From: Catonia carolina
Taxonomy: Eukaryota; Arthropoda; Insecta; Hemiptera; Achilidae
Assembly: GCA_035578175.1 (NCBI GenBank)
Contig: JAQMRL010000001.1
Span: 437,295,639 to 437,359,638 of the forward strand
DNA: 64,000 nt
Direction: 5' to 3'
Shown: one piece after another, positions 11,486 through 23,127 of the stretch
Layout: each line of letters starts with the position of its first letter
Position numbering within the stretch: the first letter of the stretch is position 1
Position numbers and translations under genes: made by a program
Notes under the pieces: generated by a model
Databases searched by the model: none
Seen by the model: only the letters and a program-made list of their open reading frames with translations
What the model was told of the DNA's origin: nothing

Positions 11486-12420
11486 GGGTGATTCAAAAAG
11501 AGCGCCGGTTTTTAAACGGCTGGTAAATTTTTGTTTATCGGTTGGCAACATTGTTTGACCACATTTCTATTTTGGAGAACATTCCGATTGACGATTCAGT
11601 TGTAGTTTCTCTTGTTCGCAGTGTAGTACTCTCGCAGTCTGTGTCTAACCATGGAGAAGTTTACTAACGAGTTTATTAACGAGTGTTAATCGTCAAAACA
11701 TTTTACCAGAGTGGAGAGAGTTATCGGCTACTGTCAGGCGACTTCGCGGTACTCTAGGACGTAATGAAGCACCGAATGAATCAACAGTTCGCAGGCTCAT
11801 GAAAAAGTTTTTTGAGACGGGTTCAACAGTCGACCTTAAAAGTTCTGGACGTCGTCGTTCTGGCCAAACTGAGCAGAACGTTGCGTTGGTTTGTGACAGT
11901 GTGGCTGTTAACCCAGCAAATTAGGGAGTTTTTGTGGCGTCATTTGGATGGAATGGACATTGACGAGTTGTGGTTTCAGCAGGATGGTGCCACCTGTCAC
12001 GCTGCACGAGAAACAATGTTGTTGCTCCGTGAACGGTTCCAGGATCGCATCATTTTTCGTAATTCCGACCATCAATGGCTACCAAGGTCGTGTGACTTGA
12101 CGCCTTGTGACTTTCCTCTTTGGGGTCATCTGAAGTCATTGGTGTATGCCAATAAACCCCGAAACATCAATGACTTGAAGGAGGAAATTCGACGGTTAAT
12201 CGGGCAAATGGAAGTCGAAACTTGTCGTGCAGTAATATCCAATTTCATGGACAGAGCTGATGCGTGCCAGCGCAGTAGAGGAGGACACATGCATGACATC
12301 ATTTTTCATACATAAAATCGGAAGAAAAGATGAACTTGTTGATGTATTTATTTTCAGTTTTTCAATAAAATAAATCTCTTAATTTGATATATCAAAACCG
12401 GCGCTCTTTTTGAATCACCC
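11486..12420 (+). mobile_element. Tc1/mariner-IS630 element, internally deleted, copy 1
   Basis: GGGTGATTCAAAAAGAGCGC and its inverse (ending TTTTTGAATCACCC) are the termini. Between them, forward frames carry the start of a transposase (MEKFT at 11651, then stops) and a C-terminal part at about 11930-12315 with FQQDGATCHAA and LTPCDFPLWG, the second and third acidic regions of the DDE/D core. The helix-turn-helix middle (SIRRRSQQLG in copy 2) is deleted. Non-autonomous. Confidence 0.88.
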
Positions 12421-12769
12421 TATACTAAGGTATTTTAAAATGTAACTAATAAAATCAGCCGTATAATGTAAAATTTGTTAACACTACATATAGAATTCCC
12501 TAAAAATTTAACTTTTGACGTAAACACTAAAGACCACAAAATTCACATAACAATTTAATTAATTTGAGGCTTAATTTACAATAAAAAAAGAGTAAGTTTA
12601 TTCCAGAATGAAAAGAAATTTCTTCGTATTTTTATAAAAATAGCCCCCTATCAGGAACGTTGCAGAGAATTATAACAAATTGCAGAAATCAAACTGAACT
12701 ATAAAAACAATGCGTTAAATATGTACTGGGTGTGATTGCCTAATAGTATTTATGGAGTTAAAACAACGG
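12421..12769. other. Intron sequence without recognised features
   Basis: AT-rich; nothing recognised. Confidence 0.5.
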
Positions 12770-13020
12770 ACGCCTTCGGGCCAGCCCAGTCAGTCAGCTG
12801 GTAGAAAGTCGCTATTATTTGTTAAGTAACACCGGTTGGGCAAGCGACTTTGTATGGTGACCAGTTGACAGCTATCCATGAACAAACTCTACTGGGGGTC
12901 CCTGTTCAAACTCATGTCTAATCCACGTCAAAAAAAATACAGCAAAAAGCAGCGATCAAATTGGGTAGTTGTCAACAAAGTAGAGTTCCCGATAAAAAAT
13001 AAAAGCTAAAAAAAAAAAAT
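12770..13020 (+). mobile_element. SINE III, copy 1
   Basis: About 250 bp from CGCCTTCGGGCCAGCCCAGT to AAAAGCTAAAAAAAAAAAA. It has a tRNA-like start (CAGCTGGTAGAAAG) and a B-box-like CTGTTCAAACTC. The second copy at 36768-37007 has an exact target duplication, which fixes the element borders. Confidence 0.8.
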
Positions 13021-13963
13021 CGGAAACTATGTCCGCTGGATGATCACATAAGCTGCTGTAAATCATGCCACCGTCAGTCCGTCGTGTTTGTTTGCATCAA
13101 CTCTGTAGTTAATGATTTTTACTGCATTATTTTTGCAGTGGGAAGAATGTCGGTTTTTTTAGGTACGACTCATAAAAAAATAAATTCTATAGGTACCTAC
13201 TCTAAATGTGTTCGCAAAATCCCGGGATTTCAGCATAAAATTTCGTAAGAATAGGAAAACTCTAGAAGTGATTGATAAATGTTGTACATTTTATGGTTAC
13301 AAATTCTTTCCTTTACTCAGGTGAAAAGTTAAAAAATAAAGTCAACAAATTTTAAAACCGTAGCAATTATGAGTTTACATTATACCAAATATTTTTTGCA
13401 AAAATACATCGACCTTATAGCCTATATGAATCACTATGAATAATCTATGAACTATTTAAAAATTACATTTCAGAAAGTAATGTGGAAATAACAAATTTAC
13501 AGTTACTGATGTAACAAATAGAACAATAAACTGGTGATTTGTTTCATGAATGAGTCATTGTAAGAAACATTTTATATTTTAAAGGTAGAAAAATAAGATT
13601 GAGTCACTCAATTCATAAATATAATTAATATTACTCTTAAACGCTTTTGAAAATACTATAAAAATAAAATTTAAAAAAATTAATTCTGTGCAATTTATAC
13701 AATAACGTGAAATACTAGCTATTGTAAAACCTACAATGAACTTGGTTTTCACAGGATAAAACAGTAATAGACAATATGCGCATGACTGGCGGTAGATTTT
13801 GGCATTTTAAGTTTTATTTTAATTTATAGAAATTCCGATATATTTGTCGTAATTAAAGAGACATTCCCGTTGGTTTCCGAATAATTACTTTTAAATTGTA
13901 CGTTCATATTGTTTCTAATAGTAACTAGCCAATTCAAATATTTTTCTACTAAATATAAAAAAA
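13021..13963. other. Intron sequence, partly shared with copy 2
   Basis: No gene or element seen. About 13155-13450 aligns with copy 2 at 48185-48440 (TGCAAAAATACATCG and neighbouring blocks). Confidence 0.6.
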
Positions 13964-14292
13964 CCCACCGGGTTGGTCTAGAGATAGAGTCGTCGCCAAA
14001 ATCAGCTGTTTAACAGCTGATTTTCGGAGACGAAGGTTCCTGGTTCAAATCCTAGTAAAGGTAGTTACTTTAATACGGATTTGAATGCAAGACACTGGTT
14101 ACCGGTGTACTTTGATGGTTGGGGTTCAATTAACCATACTCTCTTAGGAATGGTCGACCTGAGTCTGTACAAGACTACACCTCATTTATACGTCATACAC
14201 ATCATCCTCATCTCATTGGGTCATGGGGTTGCTTATTGTTCTGAATTGAACAGATTGCAACGAACATAAATTAGGGATTACAAAACAAAAAT
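13964..14292 (+). mobile_element. SINE A, full length
   Basis: Complete head, body and A-rich tail. Target duplication not resolved because the flanks are A-rich. Confidence 0.85.
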
Positions 14293-15096
14293 ATTTAAAA
14301 AATGAGTGTTTATTGGTAACTGTCGGAAAGAATTAAGTTATTATGAATATGCTTTATTTTTCAAACTATAACCACCTCCGAAACATTAGAGTTTTGCTTT
14401 TGTAAACTAGTGTATTTAGATTATTGCTGAGCGTTATAATCGCATTTCATTAAAGAAGTCAAAGGTAATGAATTTTTCATGGTTAGGCCAACTGATCATC
14501 TTTTTTTATTATTACTTTATTTATTTTGCAACTGAATAAAAGCAAGCACCAAAAACGTTCACAACTAAATTTAAAAAAAATTAAAAACAAACCAACCGCG
14601 TTAATGGCTTTGAGGAGGACACCACCCAACGATAGCTCTCCAGAAAACGATAATTGTGTTCATTTTTAAATTTTATTTTTGTATACATAATAAATGTTAC
14701 AGTTGCGTTAATGTATCATGTCTGTACTCCAACAGCTTTTCTGTCGTCTTTGCGCGATTCCTGGTAGGTCTGCAGAATTCATATTGCATATTAAAAGACT
14801 GTTATGATTTTGACGTTTGTCTCCGAACCTACGGTACATTTTGAGATATGTATTGTTGACGTAAAGAACGCGTAAGTTATCGTGTAGCCTAGTGTTCTAT
14901 TGGATACGTAACTCGAGCAATTAGTAATCAGTCATAAGAATTTACTTTGAAAACGTTATATTCGTGAAATTATTGGTGGATTTGCTGCACCATAAATTTG
15001 ATCCAGTTCGGTTAAAAAACCGCTGATAGCTTACTGATCATCTTAAAAGCAAAATATTTGTGAATAATAAAACTTTAGAGCAGTTATATATATATA
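14293..15096. other. Intron sequence without recognised features
   Basis: AT-rich; the small ORF at 14656 has no recognised homology. Confidence 0.5.
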
Positions 15097-15279
15097 TTTT
15101 TTTTAACGTCTCATCAACTACAACGGTTATTAGCGACGACGTTGTGGTGGATCTGTTTACAATGGAGGATGAAATGATTTTTTTGTAACGTATGAAAATA
15201 TGCCGTGCCTGAGTGGGATTCGAACCCAGGACCGCATGATGAGAGGCGAGCACGTTACCAACTGCGCCAATGCGGCCAG
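15097..15279 (-). mobile_element. tRNA-derived SINE C, GATGCGACGTT-tail subfamily
   Basis: Reverse copy with AACGTCTCATCAACTACAAC tail region, GGGATTCGAACCC box B and ACCAACTGCGCCAATGCGG. The tail block GTCGCTAATGACC (here reversed, TTATTAGCGACGAC) is shared with the LINE at 54066-54772. Confidence 0.82.
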
Positions 15280-15511
15280 CAGTTATATTTATTTATTTAA
15301 AATTTGATGTCTCTCATGTGCAATCACGAGTTGCATAAATGAAATTGATAAACTTTAAGAGAATTTTATTTACTGAGGAAAACGTTGGTTGGTCAAGTTT
15401 CGAAGAGACCGTTTTAAGGTTTTATCCCACTTTTGTTTTTTCGGTTATTATAAAATTATATAAGTATAACAAATATATTATTTGTTTCAAAGTGTCGTAC
15501 CCACTACTTTG

Positions 15512-15692
15512 CGCCGGTCGCGTTGGCGATGTTGGTAACGTGCTCGCCTCTCATCACGCGGTCTTGGGTTCGAATCCCTCTCGGGCATGGCATTTTTTCA
15601 TACGTTACAAAAAAGTCATTTCATCCTTCACCGTCTGCATTAGCAGCAATTTACAAAACAGTCGGACGTTAAACAAAAAAAAAAACAAAAAA
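15512..15692 (+). mobile_element. tRNA-derived SINE C, TTAAAC-tail subfamily
   Basis: Forward copy: GTTGGTAACGTGCTCGCCTC (A box side), GGGTTCGAATCCC (B box), then GTCGGACGTTAAAC and an A-rich tail. Confidence 0.85.
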
Positions 15693-16009
15693 ACTATACT
15701 TTGCGGATGTCAAGAATAGATATGGCTGAGACGAGAATATTGTTAAGAACTTACTAGGGTACCATTATAAAAATGAAGATACAAGTATTGCTAGAGTCCC
15801 AGGTCCGTGTAGTTGTTGTGGAATGCAGTGCGTTGTTATAGTAGTGGGAGAATGAATGAGTTTGTAGTATTTCACAGCTGATGCATTCGTAGTGGTAGTG
15901 TATACTAACTAGACTAAAAAAAATATTCTTATCATCCGGCGTATTAATTTAGAAAATACCTACCGGGTTATTAACTTGGTCGGATTCATAATATTTACAG
16001 TATGAATCT
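15693..16009. other. Intron sequence without recognised features
   Basis: Nothing recognised. Confidence 0.5.
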
Positions 16010-16300
16010 AAGCTTTGTGCAGCTGCGAGATGAAGGGGACAGACGAAGTACCAGACTGCTGCTACGTCATAACACTGTACTAATCATCTCACTGCTTTTC
16101 GCTAGGCAGTAGGCTGCCTAGTGCGGTGACATCGTGGTAGTTGTTTTGACTATTTGCTGTAGACGGAGATACCGAATATTTATGTAGTTTGGATAGTACC
16201 CCTGAAAACGACAAACATAGTACAAGTAAAACGTTACTACTACTAACGCAATCTCTCACAGTAGTAGTGACTTAATGCATCTCTCAGCTGCACAAAGCTT
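16010..16300. mobile_element. Inverted-repeat MITE (AAGCTT family), copy 1
   Basis: About 291 bp with termini AAGCTTTGTGCAGCTG and CAGCTGCACAAAGCTT, perfect inverted repeats. A second copy at 34726-35020 is similar throughout, but its left terminus is altered. No ORF. Flanking target duplication not established; ATGAATCT precedes both copies, so the true left end may lie slightly further out. Confidence 0.75.
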
Positions 16301-16466
16301 GCGAACTGGCATTAACTTACCAATTTATATCAAAATATGCAAATAAATAAATACAATAAATACAAACAAATATGTTAAATACGGAAAGTTTGAAAACGAA
16401 TATTTTGTATCAGAGTAATACAACAATAGTTTTCCCGGCATAATAATCGTCATTCATTCATTATAC

Positions 16467-16793
16467 AAACCCACCGGGTTGGTCTAGAGGTAAAGTCGTC
16501 GCCAAAATCAGCTGTTTAACAGCTGATTTTCGGAGACGAAGGTTCCTGGTTCAAATCCTAGTAAAGGTAGTTACTTTTATAAGGATTTGAATACTAGACA
16601 GTGGTTACCGGTGTACTTTGATGGTTGGGGTTTAATTTTCATACTCTCTCAGGAATGGTCGACCTGGGTCTGTACAAGACTACACCTCATTTACACGTCA
16701 TACACATCATCCTCATCTCATTGGGTCATGGGGTTGCTTATTGTTCTGAATTGAACAGATTGCAATGTACACAAATTAGGAATAAAAAAAAGA
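16467..16793 (+). mobile_element. SINE A, full length
   Basis: Flanked by exact ATTCATTATAC repeats at 16456-16466 and 16794-16804. Confidence 0.93.
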
Positions 16794-17135
16794 ATTCATT
16801 ATACTCCACCCGTACCCTTCACTCCGCAACTACACGGAGCTTGGAACCGCACATTAGGCTTACAGTATTAATAAAAATATTAATTTATTTTTTTAAAAAA
16901 ATTTATAGGCAGATGATGTGTTTTTTTATGTTTTTATTCCATATTACAGAGTTAAGTTAAGTTGTCTGATTGATGTTCTTGTTTTCCTCAATTTCTTCCT
17001 AATATCTTCCTTCGTGTTTTGTTTCTTTGTGTTCGTAAATCCCAAGTATCTAAATGATTGATTTTTTTATATCTTTATTATCACTACTTTTATGCATAAA
17101 TATATTGTACTAATTAATGGTTTTTAATCCTGCAG
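16794..17135. other. Intron sequence without recognised features
   Basis: The 3' part leads into the exon at 17136 and matches the copy 2 intron end near 50690-50729. No other feature. Confidence 0.5.
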
Positions 17136-17257
17136 ATCATGTGGTGGCACGGCTTCTTTGTACGCATATGTTGGAGAATTTCATTCAAATAAAAAACATA
17201 CAACAGCTTTAATGTTTACCTCATTAATGGCTTCAGCAGCTTATGTTGCCCTTCCAG
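17136..17257 (+). CDS. SV2-like copy 1, exon 5 (helix 4)
   Basis: 122 nt, phase 2 in and phase 1 out, after CCTGCAG and before GTAGGT. It reads SCGGTASLYAYVGEFHSNKK and continues into a helix ending AAYVALP. In copy 2 the next exon is the PESPKF exon; here no such exon is found before 21765. Confidence 0.88.
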
Positions 17258-17514
17258 GTAGGTTTGAAATTAAATCTTTGTACTCCTCCGTATTTCAGTA
17301 ACAGAAACCATTGTATAATCCAGTTTTTTCTTGAAATTTTATGTAATCATTAAAGGTTTTTAATCCTTCGACGAACTAGAAAACTCAAGGCTAGTAAAAT
17401 ATTATAGATTTTGCTGTAAATATGTGGCGGAATTACATGTGATGGTGAGTTTTATGTTTGATTCCCACCCATTTTTTTAAATTTTTCTAATGTAACAATA
17501 TCATTTATAGCTTT

Positions 17515-17815
17515 TTTTGTCTTTAATTTTATTACGGTACTGAGGTGCACAATTTCCGTATATGATATTCAAATGGCGGTGGGTAGTTTCACTTTAAGGA
17601 GAAGAGGGACCCAGTGGTACATTCTCCGTTTGTAACTACGGGTATTGTCCGTTATTCAGACCAAGAGGTCTTTACTCCATTTTCGCTTGAGACGTCGCAA
17701 AGTTGGGAAGTTCCTTGTAGGTAGATTAGTAGGCTAGTTGGTTTGGATGGTTATCTAGTTGTTCGTGAAATTTACTGTACAAGGACGCGATTAGCTCCTT
17801 TAATGTCTGAATTTT
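17515..17815 (-). mobile_element. Jockey-like LINE 3' fragment
   Basis: Aligns with 47405-47720 in the same orientation. In the longer copy the minus strand reads the end of a Jockey-type reverse transcriptase ORF. Both copies are decayed and lie in different introns, so they are independent insertions. Confidence 0.6.
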
Positions 17816-17924
17816 GAAATCGTCGTTTATTTATTTATATTAGTATATTTTATATATTATATACCTATTTTGTATATTTATACGTATATTATTATTAATA
17901 TTTTATTTTATACCTTTTTTTTGT

Positions 17925-20900
17925 CATCAGTCTCTCGACTGGTTTGATGCAGTTCTCCAACCTGTTCTATCTTGCGCAAGTCGTTTCATATCTACATACC
18001 TGTAACACCCTACATCTTTTGTAATTTGCTTTATATATTCTAATCTTTGCCTCCCTTTGCAATTTACTCCCTCAATGTTACCCTCCATTATTGATAGCCC
18101 AATACCTGGATGTCTTAGGATATGCCCCACTAGCCTATCCCTTCTTTTGGTAAGATGCTTCCATATACTTCTTTTTTCATCCACTCGCCTAAGAACCTCT
18201 AAATTACTTATTTTGTCCACCCACCTAATCTTTAACATTTTCCTATAACACCACATTTCAAAAGCTTCTACCTCTTCCGTTCTACAGCCCCTATCACCCA
18301 CGTTTCACTTCCGTATAATGCTACACTCCAAACATAATGTTTTAAGAAATTTTTCCTAATCTGTAAATCAATGTTTGTAGTCAGTAAGCTGTTTTTCATT
18401 TCAAAGGCTTTTCTAGCTTGAGCAATTCTACTCTTGATATCACTTGTGCTTCTACCATCCTTTAATATTTTACTCCCTAGATAGCAGAATTCCCCAACTT
18501 CCTGTATGTTTTCGTTGCCTACTTTTAAATTTCCCATCTCTTCTAAACCACTCTTGCTGCTGCACAACACTTTTGTTTTGTTCTTATTAATTTTCATGAA
18601 GTAATCCTTCCTCAAGATCTCATCCATTCCATTTAAGGCATCCTCTAGTTCATTCTTTGCCTCGGCTAATACTACTATATCATCGGCGAATCTCAACATT
18701 TTTATTGTTTCTCCTTGAATTTTTATTCCTACGTCAAATTTCTCCTTCACTTCATTTATAGCCTCTTCTATATACAAGTTAAAAATTAGTGGTGACAAAG
18801 AACAACCTTGTCGTACACCTTTTCTTACAGCAGCCTCTTTTTCGTACCCCTCGATTCTCAAAACAGCCGTTTGATTCTTATACAGACTGTAGATAACTTT
18901 CCTTTCTTTGTATTTAATTCCTAGCCTTTTCAAAGTTTTAAACATTTTACTCCAGTCCAGATTGTCAAATGCTTTCTCTAAATCTACAAATGCCATAAAA
19001 GTAGTTTTATTTTTCTGTATCCTTTTCTCAATAATCAGTCTCAGAGCCAATATTGCATCTCGAGTTCCCATTCTCCTTCTAAATCCAAATTGGTCATCGT
19101 CCAATACTTCTTCTACTCGGTGTTCTATTCTCCTGTATATAATTCTGGTCAGTATCTTAGATGCATGGCATGTTAGGCTGATGGTTCTGTAATGTTCACA
19201 CTTCTCCGCTCCTGACTTTTTTGGTATTGGAATCATAATATTTTTTTTAAAGTCCGATGGTACCTCTCCACTCTCATACATTCTGCACACAAGTTTGTAT
19301 AATTTGTTTTGAGCAACTTTGCCACATCGTAATAATAATTCCGATGGTATGTTATCTATTCCTGGTGTCTTATTCATATTCATATCCTTAAGTGCCCGAT
19401 CGAATTCTTCTCGTAGTATAGGGTCCCCTTTTTGATCTTCTTCAACATCAGTTTCTTGTTCTATCGCATCATATTCTAATTCTTTTCCCATGTAGAGTTG
19501 ATTTACGTATTCCTTCCATCTTTCAGCTCTCTCTTGGCCATTCAACAATGGTTTACTACCTGCGCTTTGTAAATTAACAGCTTTCATCTTTCGTTCTCCA
19601 AAGTTTTCCCTTATTTTTCTATAAGCTGCGTCCACTTTACCAACTGCCATTTTACTTTCAATGTCCGTACATTTCGCTCTGATCCACTCTTCCTTCGCTT
19701 TCTTACACCTTTTGTTTATGGTATTTCTCAAGTAGCAATATTGCCTTTTACCTCTCTCGTCCTTTGCGTTTTTATATTTTCTTCGCTCATCCATCAGTTC
19801 TAAAATATCATTAGTAATCCACGGTTTCCTACCTCTTCTTTTAGTATGTCCTAACCATTCTTCCGCTGCTTTCACTACCACCTCCTTGAAGTTTATCCAC
19901 TCCTCCTCTACACATCCTGTGTCATTACCTCTTTCTTCTATCCCTTTTTGAATACTCTCCTGGAAACCTACCTGGTTGTCTTGTTCTCTTAGTTTGTCTA
20001 CATCCCACCTAGCATTTCCCTGTCCCTTCTTCAGTTTCTTAAGTTTAAGCCTGCTATCCATTACTACTAAGTTATGATCACTCCCTATGTCTGCACCTGG
20101 ATAGGCTTTACAGTTCATAATCTGGTTTCTGAATCTTTGTCTAACCATTATGTAATCTATTTGGTATCTTCCCTTGTCACCTGGCATCATCCAAGTGTAT
20201 AACCTCCTTTTATGATTCTTAAAAAGTGTATTGCCTATCACTAAATTATATTTGGAGCAGAAATCTACCAGCCGACTCCCTCTGTCATTTCTCTTCCCTA
20301 GACCATATTCTCCGACTATCTTTCCTTCTTTTCCTTCTCCAACTACTGCATTCCAGTCTCACATAACTATCAAATTTTCATCACCCTTGACATATTTTAT
20401 TACTTCATCTAATTCCTCATATACTTGTTCTATTTCTTCCTCTCTGTGTGAAGACGTAGGCATGTAGACCTGCACTATAGTGGTTGACTTTGGTTTCGTA
20501 TCTACTCTAACCATGATAATCCTATCACTACACTGCTTATAGTAAGTCACTCTTTGTCCAATTTTTTTATTCATTACTAGACCCACTCCGCCCTGCCATC
20601 TGATGGCTTTAGTGTTAATAACCCTATAATCCCCGGACCAAAAGTCTTGATCATCATCCCAGCGTACCTCACCAATGCCTACAATATCTAACTTCAACCT
20701 ATCCATTTCCCTTTTTAAATTCTCTAACCTACCAGTTTGTTTTAAATTTTTCATATTTTGAAGTTCTCGAAGTTCTTGAAGATCTGTATATACTAAGTAA
20801 GCCTAACCAGAATCATACATGAAGGAGTTTCCTTACGATAATTCTAGTCAGACAGAAAACGCTGTAGTTTACTGTTGCTTTCAGCTTTTTGGTTGGCAGA

Positions 20901-21135
20901 CTGAGTGCCCCAAGCCACCGTCTGCCAGGGTGGAATGGGCAGCCCTTCCAGTTCCGTTCACCATGAGCCGGTTATCGTGCTGATGAGCGGTCACATGGTT
21001 ACTAACAGGCCACACAACGTGAATGTATGGATAGGACACTAGCCTTCTATCCCGGCTGGTTCCCTTAAGCCTTTTGTAAAAGGAATTAAGGGGTCTCCTT
21101 CCAGTTGACGACAGAAGCCCTTTATAGCCCATTTC
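17925..21135 (-). mobile_element. RTE-like LINE, nearly full length
   Basis: The minus strand encodes, in order, an endonuclease/exonuclease/phosphatase domain (20754 down to about 20100, with DIVGIGEVRW and GSDHNLVV), a reverse transcriptase ([41 protein letters not shown] and the catalytic FADD) and a C-terminal tail (LYGSETW, AFEMWCYRKMLK). A single TGA at 20356-20358 splits the endonuclease from the rest, and one frameshift near 18270-18290 separates the last 110 codons. Otherwise the frame is open for 657 codons, so this is a young insertion. GC-richer sequence at 20760-21135 is probably its 5' UTR. It sits exactly where copy 1 lacks its central exons. Confidence 0.88.
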
Positions 21136-21764
21136 ACAACTAGAAAGTACAAAATCTTAAATTTATAAATATAATTTTTTTAAAAGTTTCTTTAGCGACA
21201 TGATTTTTACAATTCACAAAATAGGATCTTTATATTGAATACATTGGGTTATAATTTGGAATACTTGGAATAGATACATAATTTGCGTACATGGTTTTTA
21301 AAGCACCAAAGTATCAGTCCAATCAATTTATTCACAGTAATCGCAGACAAAATACAACCTTTCAGCACTAGTGCATTGTTCATGATATCAATTATTACAT
21401 TTCGAGCATTGAATCCATTTCTCACTTTTTTTTATCTTCATTATAATCACCTTGACAAAATACGCTGTATTTGGTCTGTTTGAATCCGGTAGTTGTTTCT
21501 GTGGATGTAACCAATGGTGCAAGAAGATCAGGATTTCCAACGTCCTGTCCGGAAAAACGCTAGTATTCCATAATAAGACCCTATTCCATATATGGCTCCC
21601 TTCCCCTACTTTTGAAAGTATTTTGTTGTTACTTTTTAATCAGCGTGTACACATTTTGATACAATGCGCATGCTCAGTGACGTGATTATTTGTTTACATT
21701 AGGAGCAAACTAAGAGAGGCTGGACTATATCTGTTATATAATCCATTATGAATTTTTATTTCAG
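21136..21764. other. Intron sequence; contains a segment repeated in reverse at 47 kb
   Basis: About 21605-21720 (TACTTTTGAAAGTATTTTGT ... GCGCATGCTCAGTGACGT) is found in reverse complement at about 47020-47110. No coding sequence. Confidence 0.6.
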
Positions 21765-21924
21765 GAGTTTTTTCATTGTTGGCAATGTTTACATCAGCGG
21801 GATTATTATTAGTTAATATCACTCAGTTAGTTCCCATTGTTGCAAGTATAATCATTTTGTTATCTGGCGCTTCCATACCAACTCTAAATAGCATAGCTGT
21901 TGATTTATTTCCAACTAATCTCAG
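21765..21924 (+). CDS. SV2-like copy 1, late exon (about helices 10-11)
   Basis: 160 nt, phase 1 in and phase 2 out, after TTATTTCAG and before GTACGA. It encodes two hydrophobic segments (FSLLAMFTSAGLLLVNI and VPIVASIIILLSG) and ends AVDLFPTNLR, the typical cytosolic loop after helix 10 in SV2-like proteins. The phase also matches the exon at 17136-17257, so the two could be spliced together in frame across the missing centre. Confidence 0.87.
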
Positions 21925-22070
21925 GTACGATCTGTATAAATATTTTAAATTATTTAACTACTCTCATATTTCCTTAACAATATTTCTTAACCCTTTATAG
22001 GGCAGTACTACGAGGAAAAATATACCTAAATGTTGTAAAATGTTAAATTTTGTTTTATAGGGACTTGAAT

Positions 22071-22465
22071 GCCCATAACAGACAGGTGGAGTGTCAAATT
22101 ATTTACTCTCAATCTGTTCGTAGCAGGGCTAAAATAAATAGTTCTGTTTCTTATCACATGGTCAGCCAATTATATGACTGAATCATTTAAGAACAGAAGA
22201 GGTAGAGGTGTAAAAGACACTAATCAGAGTTATCTCCTCTGAAAGTAATGAATTTCATTATACAGCCAGACCCTGTGGTGAATGAAGTGAAAGTGTCATT
22301 TGCAGAGTGGAAAATATGTGCTTTTCAGAGGGCCCGGCATGCTGATAAGTGTACTTTTCCATTCAGTAAGGAAGGCAAAGGTAAACCACCTCACTCCTCG
22401 TTTTACTTAGTAAAACCTCTACAGGTTCGAACCAGCCTTTCGGCTGATGACGGAAACAACAACAC
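22071..22465 (+). mobile_element. SINE-like family B, full length
   Basis: Flanked by exact AGGGACTTGAAT repeats at 22059-22070 and 22466-22477. The (AAC) tail is AAACAACAACAC. The internal frame from 22248 (MNFIIQPDPVVNEVKVSFAE) is shared by other copies. Confidence 0.93.
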
Positions 22466-22533
22466 AGGGACTTGAATAATGTATTTCTAGTGCCAGAACA
22501 GTAAGATATATTTCTTTTTTTATGTTAAGCCCT

Positions 22534-22855
22534 GGTAAGTATACTTACCAAAAAACGTTAATTGATAAGAAAAACTTATCGTAACTACATATTAGCTTGG
22601 ATTCCCGTAAAAAAACTCGAGTTTTCTAAGCACTGTACAAAAGTAACAAAAAAAAAAACAGTTGCGTGCGCTGGTATAAATCCTAACACAATTCGTGTAA
22701 CTCATGAAGCAAATGGCCGCTGCGGACTAATGTCAAAATGTGGATAGCCACTTACCAGCGAACATCTGTAAAACCATAAAATTCCAATATGGTTCACCTG
22801 CATAGCTTATTCTTTAAAAAAATCGACCTTATTGCCAGTGGTAAGTATACTTACC
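22534..22855. repeat. Segment bounded by two copies of GGTAAGTATACTTACC
   Basis: The perfect 16-bp palindrome occurs at 22534-22549 and again at 22840-22855, each followed by AAA. The 290 bp between contain no ORF of interest. It could be a small element with palindromic ends or a chance pair; no second copy of the whole segment was seen. Confidence 0.4.
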
Positions 22856-22863
22856 AAAGACCT

Positions 22864-23116
22864 GTTGTTTAGGTCATCAGCCAAAAGGCTGGTTTGAACC
22901 TGTAGAGGTTTTACTAAGTAAAACGAGGAGTGAGGTGGTTTACCATTGCCTTCCTCACTGAGTGGAAAAGTACGCTTATCAGCATGCCAGGCCCTCTGAA
23001 AAGCACATATTTTCCACTCTGCAAACGACACCTTCACTTCATTCACCACAGGGTCTGGCTGTATAATGAAATTCATTACTTTCAGAGGAGATAACTTTGA
23101 TTTGTGTCTTTTGCAC
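22864..23116 (-). mobile_element. SINE-like family B, 5'-truncated
   Basis: Exact ACCAAAGACCT repeats (22853-22863 and 23117-23127) flank a copy that lacks its 5' 140 bp. A target duplication on a truncated copy shows that the (AAC)n end is the priming 3' end, that is LINE-type retrotransposition. Confidence 0.93.
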
Positions 23117-23127
23117 ACCAAAGACCT

